Origin: Clostridiales bacterium
GTDB lineage: Bacteria; Bacillota; Clostridia; Oscillospirales; QAMX01
Direction: 5' to 3'
DNA: 9,671 nucleotides
Assembly: GCA_012841675.1 (NCBI GenBank)
Contig: DUUG01000316.1
Span: 1-9,671 of the forward strand
Below are positions 7,397-9,671 of this stretch, piece after piece. Position numbers and translations under genes: made by a program. Numbering within the stretch: the first letter of the stretch is position 1; each line of letters starts with the position of its first letter. The notes beneath the pieces were generated by a model, which searched no databases, had not been told where the DNA came from, and saw nothing but the letters and a program-made list of their open reading frames with translations.

Positions 7397-9265
7397 ATGA
7401 AAGGACAGACACCCTACTACAAGGGAAATGAATTTGCCCGGATGTCGCTGCACGACGGCGGTCTTCGCCATGCCATTGGTGCTTCCAACTATCAGGTCAT
7501 GCGGGCCAACCGCGCCCATCCGGAGTGGGCGGAAAACGTAGGCAATACGTATAACCACGGTCCTATGCTGACATTCTGGCGGGGGATGTTCTATCTGCAG
7601 TATTTAAGCAACCCCGCGCATGAGCATACGGGCGGCGGCTGTTCCTTTGTAGCCCGTTCTAAAGACGGCATTACATGGGAAACGCCCAAGGTGTCTTTCC
7701 CCGTGGTAAAAATACCGGCCGGAAGCTACCATTGCGCCGATGGCACCGTTATCGAAGTGCCCGAGGAAAAGGAAGGCTTCATGCACCAGCGCATGGCCTT
7801 CTACCATTCGCCCGATGACCGCCTGCTTGTGACCGGGTTTTACGGCCATGCGCCGAATCACAACGTTTGCCCTTGGGTCAACTATGGTATGGGCCGGGCT
7901 GTGCGTGAAATTTACGAGGACGGTTCTTTTGGCCCCATCTACTTTATCCGGTATCTGGACTATTCCGGCTGGACAGAGGATAAACTCCCATTCCCGTACT
8001 ACAAGCATGCGGAGGACAAGGGATTTGTCGCCGCCTGCGATGCTCTGTTGGCCGATCGGCTGGTAACACAGCAGTGGGCGGAAGAGCATGGGGATATGGA
8101 TCCGCTGATTCATATTAAAACGCCGAAAAACCGCTATATGGGACAGGGCGGCAACATGGAAAACGTGCCCTTTGAGTCGGCTTCCTCCTTCTGCTGGTAC
8201 CATATTGACGAGCAGACTATTATCGGCCTTTGGAAACAGGGCACCGTCGGCCGAAGCGACGACGGCGGTGAAACTTGGGTTATCAAAAGCGAGCCTAGCT
8301 TTGCCACATCCGGTGCCAAAAGCTGGGGGCAGAAAACAAGCGACGGCCGGTATGCCATTGCCTATGTCAATAGTCTGGCAAGCGAACACCGGTATCCGCT
8401 GGTTGTCGTAACTTCCGACGATGGCATTGCTTTTGACGATATGGCCGTCGTGTTTGGCGAGGTGCCGCCCCGTCGGTATGAGGGAACCTACAAGGATTTC
8501 GGGCCCCAGTACATCCGCGGCATTAGCGAAGGCCATGCCGAGTATCCGAAGGATGCCTTATGGCTTTGCCACAGCGTCAATAAAGAAGATATTGCCGTAA
8601 CTCGTGTGCCTGTGCCCATTCGCCGGGTAGAGGATAAGCATATTGACGAGAATTTCGCCGAAAGTGTCGGCACCTACGTAAAGAATTGGAACATTTATAG
8701 CACCGTTTGGTCGCCCGTCCGCGCCATTAAACTGCACGACGGCACCACTTGTCTGCGCATTGCCGATAAAGACCCCTGCGACTATGCCCGGGCCATGCGA
8801 ATCTTCCCGTCAGAGCAAAAGGCGGAGGTTTCTTTCCGCTTTATGGTCGGCGGACGGTATAAAGAAGCCCTGGAGGTAGAGCTTGCCGATGAAACCGGCA
8901 TTGTCGCCTGCCGCATCAGCATTAAAGAGGGCAAGGTCTATGTCCGGTATGGGTCGAACACGCATACGGCGTTCCAACTGCCCAGTGCCATTGGATGGCA
9001 CACGATGACCATCCGGATTGACTGCTATGAAAACCAGTTCCACCTTTTCTTAGATGGAGAGCAGCATGATGTGAAAGGGTTTGCCCGCATGGTGCAGAAG
9101 GTAAACCGGGTGGAGCGGCTGATATTCCGCACAAAGCCTGCCAGATACCTGCCCAACAATGAGATTTATCCCCATACGCCTGATCTTCCTAACAGCGACG
9201 AACCTGTGGGCGAGCGGGTTTACTATATCACCGACGTTAAAACCAAAGCCATCGATAAACTGTAA
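7397..9265 (+). CDS. BNR/Asp-box beta-propeller protein with LamG-like C-terminus, putative glycoside hydrolase
   Basis: The function is unknown; the protein resembles sialidase-fold glycoside hydrolases. Residues 1 to about 410 read as a beta-propeller with an Asp-box SKDGITW (88-94), a canonical one SDDGGETW (287-294) and a degenerate SDDG (340-343). The last propeller strands end at HSVNKEDIAVTRVPVPI. From about residue 420 a second region of alternating beta strands, with FHLFLDGEQ and the closing VYYITDVKT, fits a LamG/concanavalin-like domain. Such a domain often binds carbohydrate or packs against the catalytic fold. I see no FRIP motif and no recognisable arginine triad of family GH33 sialidases, so a sialidase label would be unsafe. 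The N-terminus MKGQTPYYKGNEF has no signal peptide or membrane segment, which suggests cytoplasmic action on an imported oligosaccharide. The ATG is supported by AAAGAGG (7383-7389) with 7-nt spacing. The 71-bp gap after dnaE holds no clear terminator or promoter. No transporter or sugar-catabolic gene is adjacent to indicate a substrate. Confidence 0.75.
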   Translation: MKGQTPYYKGNEFARMSLHDGGLRHAIGASNYQVMRANRAHPEWAENVGNTYNHGPMLTFWRGMFYLQYLSNPAHEHTGGGCSFVARSKDGITWETPKVSFPVVKIPAGSYHCADGTVIEVPEEKEGFMHQRMAFYHSPDDRLLVTGFYGHAPNHNVCPWVNYGMGRAVREIYEDGSFGPIYFIRYLDYSGWTEDKLPFPYYKHAEDKGFVAACDALLADRLVTQQWAEEHGDMDPLIHIKTPKNRYMGQGGNMENVPFESASSFCWYHIDEQTIIGLWKQGTVGRSDDGGETWVIKSEPSFATSGAKSWGQKTSDGRYAIAYVNSLASEHRYPLVVVTSDDGIAFDDMAVVFGEVPPRRYEGTYKDFGPQYIRGISEGHAEYPKDALWLCHSVNKEDIAVTRVPVPIRRVEDKHIDENFAESVGTYVKNWNIYSTVWSPVRAIKLHDGTTCLRIADKDPCDYARAMRIFPSEQKAEVSFRFMVGGRYKEALEVELADETGIVACRISIKEGKVYVRYGSNTHTAFQLPSAIGWHTMTIRIDCYENQFHLFLDGEQHDVKGFARMVQKVNRVERLIFRTKPARYLPNNEIYPHTPDLPNSDEPVGERVYYITDVKTKAIDKL

Positions 9266-9274
9266 GGTATTGAA

Positions 9275-9302
9275 AAGCCGGTGCAGAATTCTGCACCGGC
9301 TT
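9275..9302. terminator. Perfect palindrome, probable transcription terminator
   Basis: A 12-bp perfect stem (AAGCCGGTGCAG paired with CTGCACCGGCTT) closes a four-base AATT loop ten bases after the propeller gene's stop codon. The position and GC-rich stem suit an intrinsic terminator. Only two T residues end the + strand stem and CCATAC follows, so the U-tract is poor on that strand. On the - strand the stem is followed by TTTTC, so it may work better for leftward transcription or in both directions. The Nudix gene's ribosome binding site begins seven bases later, so the hairpin could also act as an attenuator or mRNA-stabilising end. Confidence 0.55.
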
Positions 9303-9318
9303 CCATACGGAGGACACC

Positions 9319-9612
9319 ATGCGGCTTCTATTTGAGCTGGATTTGAAAAATTATAATGCAAATGGCACGGTTTTTAGAAGGCCCTCCGTTCGGGGGATTA
9401 TCATCCGCCAAGGAAAAATCGCCATGGTTCATGCCAAAAAATTTAACTACTACAAGTTTCCGGGCGGCGGCATCGAACCGGGGGAATGCCATGAAGAAGC
9501 GCTTGTTCGGGAGACTTTGGAAGAAACGGGGCTTGCTGTTCTGCCGGAATCCATTCGTGCTTACGGCTATGTGCACCGCATCCAGAAAGGCACAAGGGAA
9601 GATATGTGTTAA
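9319..9612 (+). CDS. Nudix hydrolase, truncated at the 3' end
   Basis: Nudix enzymes hydrolyse nucleoside diphosphates linked to another group, such as oxidised nucleotides or ADP-ribose; the substrate here cannot be told. The Nudix box is complete: Gly50, Glu56, then REtLEEtGL at residues 64-72, supplying the metal-binding glutamates. The upstream part (SVRGIIIRQGKIAMVHA, then YYKFPGGGIEPGE) matches a common Firmicutes subtype. The start is firm: GGAGGA at 9309-9314 sits four bases before the ATG. The protein ends at residue 97, shortly after YGYVHRIQKGTRED, whereas relatives usually run to about 140-170 residues with a beta-rich second half. None of the three + strand frames continues with that second half, so this is loss or replacement of the 3' end rather than a simple frameshift. 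The protein is probably inactive or unstable. The AT-rich sequence taking over at about 9606 may be an insertion-sequence end. Confidence 0.8.
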   Translation: MRLLFELDLKNYNANGTVFRRPSVRGIIIRQGKIAMVHAKKFNYYKFPGGGIEPGECHEEALVRETLEETGLAVLPESIRAYGYVHRIQKGTREDMC

Positions 9613-9671
9613 TGTTACTCTAAAATTGTACCACATACCGGTAAAAAAATAGGCCACCTTAATCAAATTTC
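9606..9671. mobile_element. Candidate left end of an IS21-like insertion sequence, cut by the window edge
   Basis: At the point where the Nudix homology stops, the base composition drops to about one-third GC by hand count. The segment offers TGT-type starts (TGTGTTAA at 9606, TGTTAC at 9613), as expected for IS21-family ends. It carries spaced similar blocks: AAAATTGTACCAC at 9622-9634, AAAATAGGCCACC at 9646-9658, and the beginning of a possible third at CAAATTT (9664-9670). IS21-family termini typically hold several short repeats bound by the transposase. No istA or istB coding sequence lies inside the window, and the exact boundary cannot be set from one end. An alternative is ordinary AT-rich intergenic DNA after a deletion of the Nudix 3' end. 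Confidence 0.35.

Noticed and set aside
7604..8536. 310-codon open frame on the - strand inside the propeller gene
   Set aside because: It lies fully antisense to a well-supported gene, its protein has no recognisable family motif, and its composition is what the opposite strand of a GC-ending coding frame gives.
7397..9265. Calling the propeller protein an exo-alpha-sialidase
   Set aside because: Asp boxes occur in many propeller families, and the GH33 FRIP motif and arginine triad are not visible.
9356..9652. Alternative + strand frame overlapping the Nudix gene as a frameshifted continuation
   Set aside because: Its residues after the Nudix stop do not resemble the missing second half of the family, so a simple frameshift does not explain the truncation.

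Overview
The window looks like a chromosomal segment from a Clostridia-type Firmicute, perhaps an uncultured gut member of the Oscillospirales or a related order. The signs are WhiA (a Gram-positive protein), a MurB of the Firmicutes layout, a DnaE-type polymerase with a complete-looking PHP domain and a C-terminal extension that I recall from clostridial DnaE proteins, strong AGGAGG-like ribosome binding sites, and roughly balanced GC. The order-level placement is inference only. All genes lie on the + strand.

Left part (1-7325): a housekeeping run. It opens inside a class A penicillin-binding protein, of which only the linker, transpeptidase domain and tail are present. After 24 bp comes murB (UDP-MurNAc synthesis), then an 88-bp gap, whiA (DNA-binding regulator linked to growth and division), a 22-bp gap, and dnaE (replicative DNA polymerase III alpha subunit). 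The two wall genes make precursor and polymer, and whiA and dnaE link this run to division and replication. The rapZ and yvcK genes that often sit between murB and whiA in Firmicutes are absent here.

Middle part (7326-9265): after a 71-bp gap with its own good ribosome binding site lies a 622-residue beta-propeller protein with Asp-box (BNR) motifs and a probable LamG/concanavalin-like C-terminal domain. It resembles sialidase-fold glycoside hydrolases but lacks the classical sialidase signature and a signal peptide. Its substrate is unknown, and it is the least understood gene in the window.

Right edge (9266-9671): a perfect 12-bp-stem palindrome, then a Nudix hydrolase gene with an intact Nudix box that stops after only 97 codons. 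From about position 9606 the sequence turns AT-rich and shows TGT-starting ends and short spaced repeats resembling the end of an IS21-like insertion sequence. The simplest reading is that a mobile element has cut off the 3' part of the Nudix gene, with the window ending inside that element. I saw no RNA gene, CRISPR array or clear novel multi-gene system.
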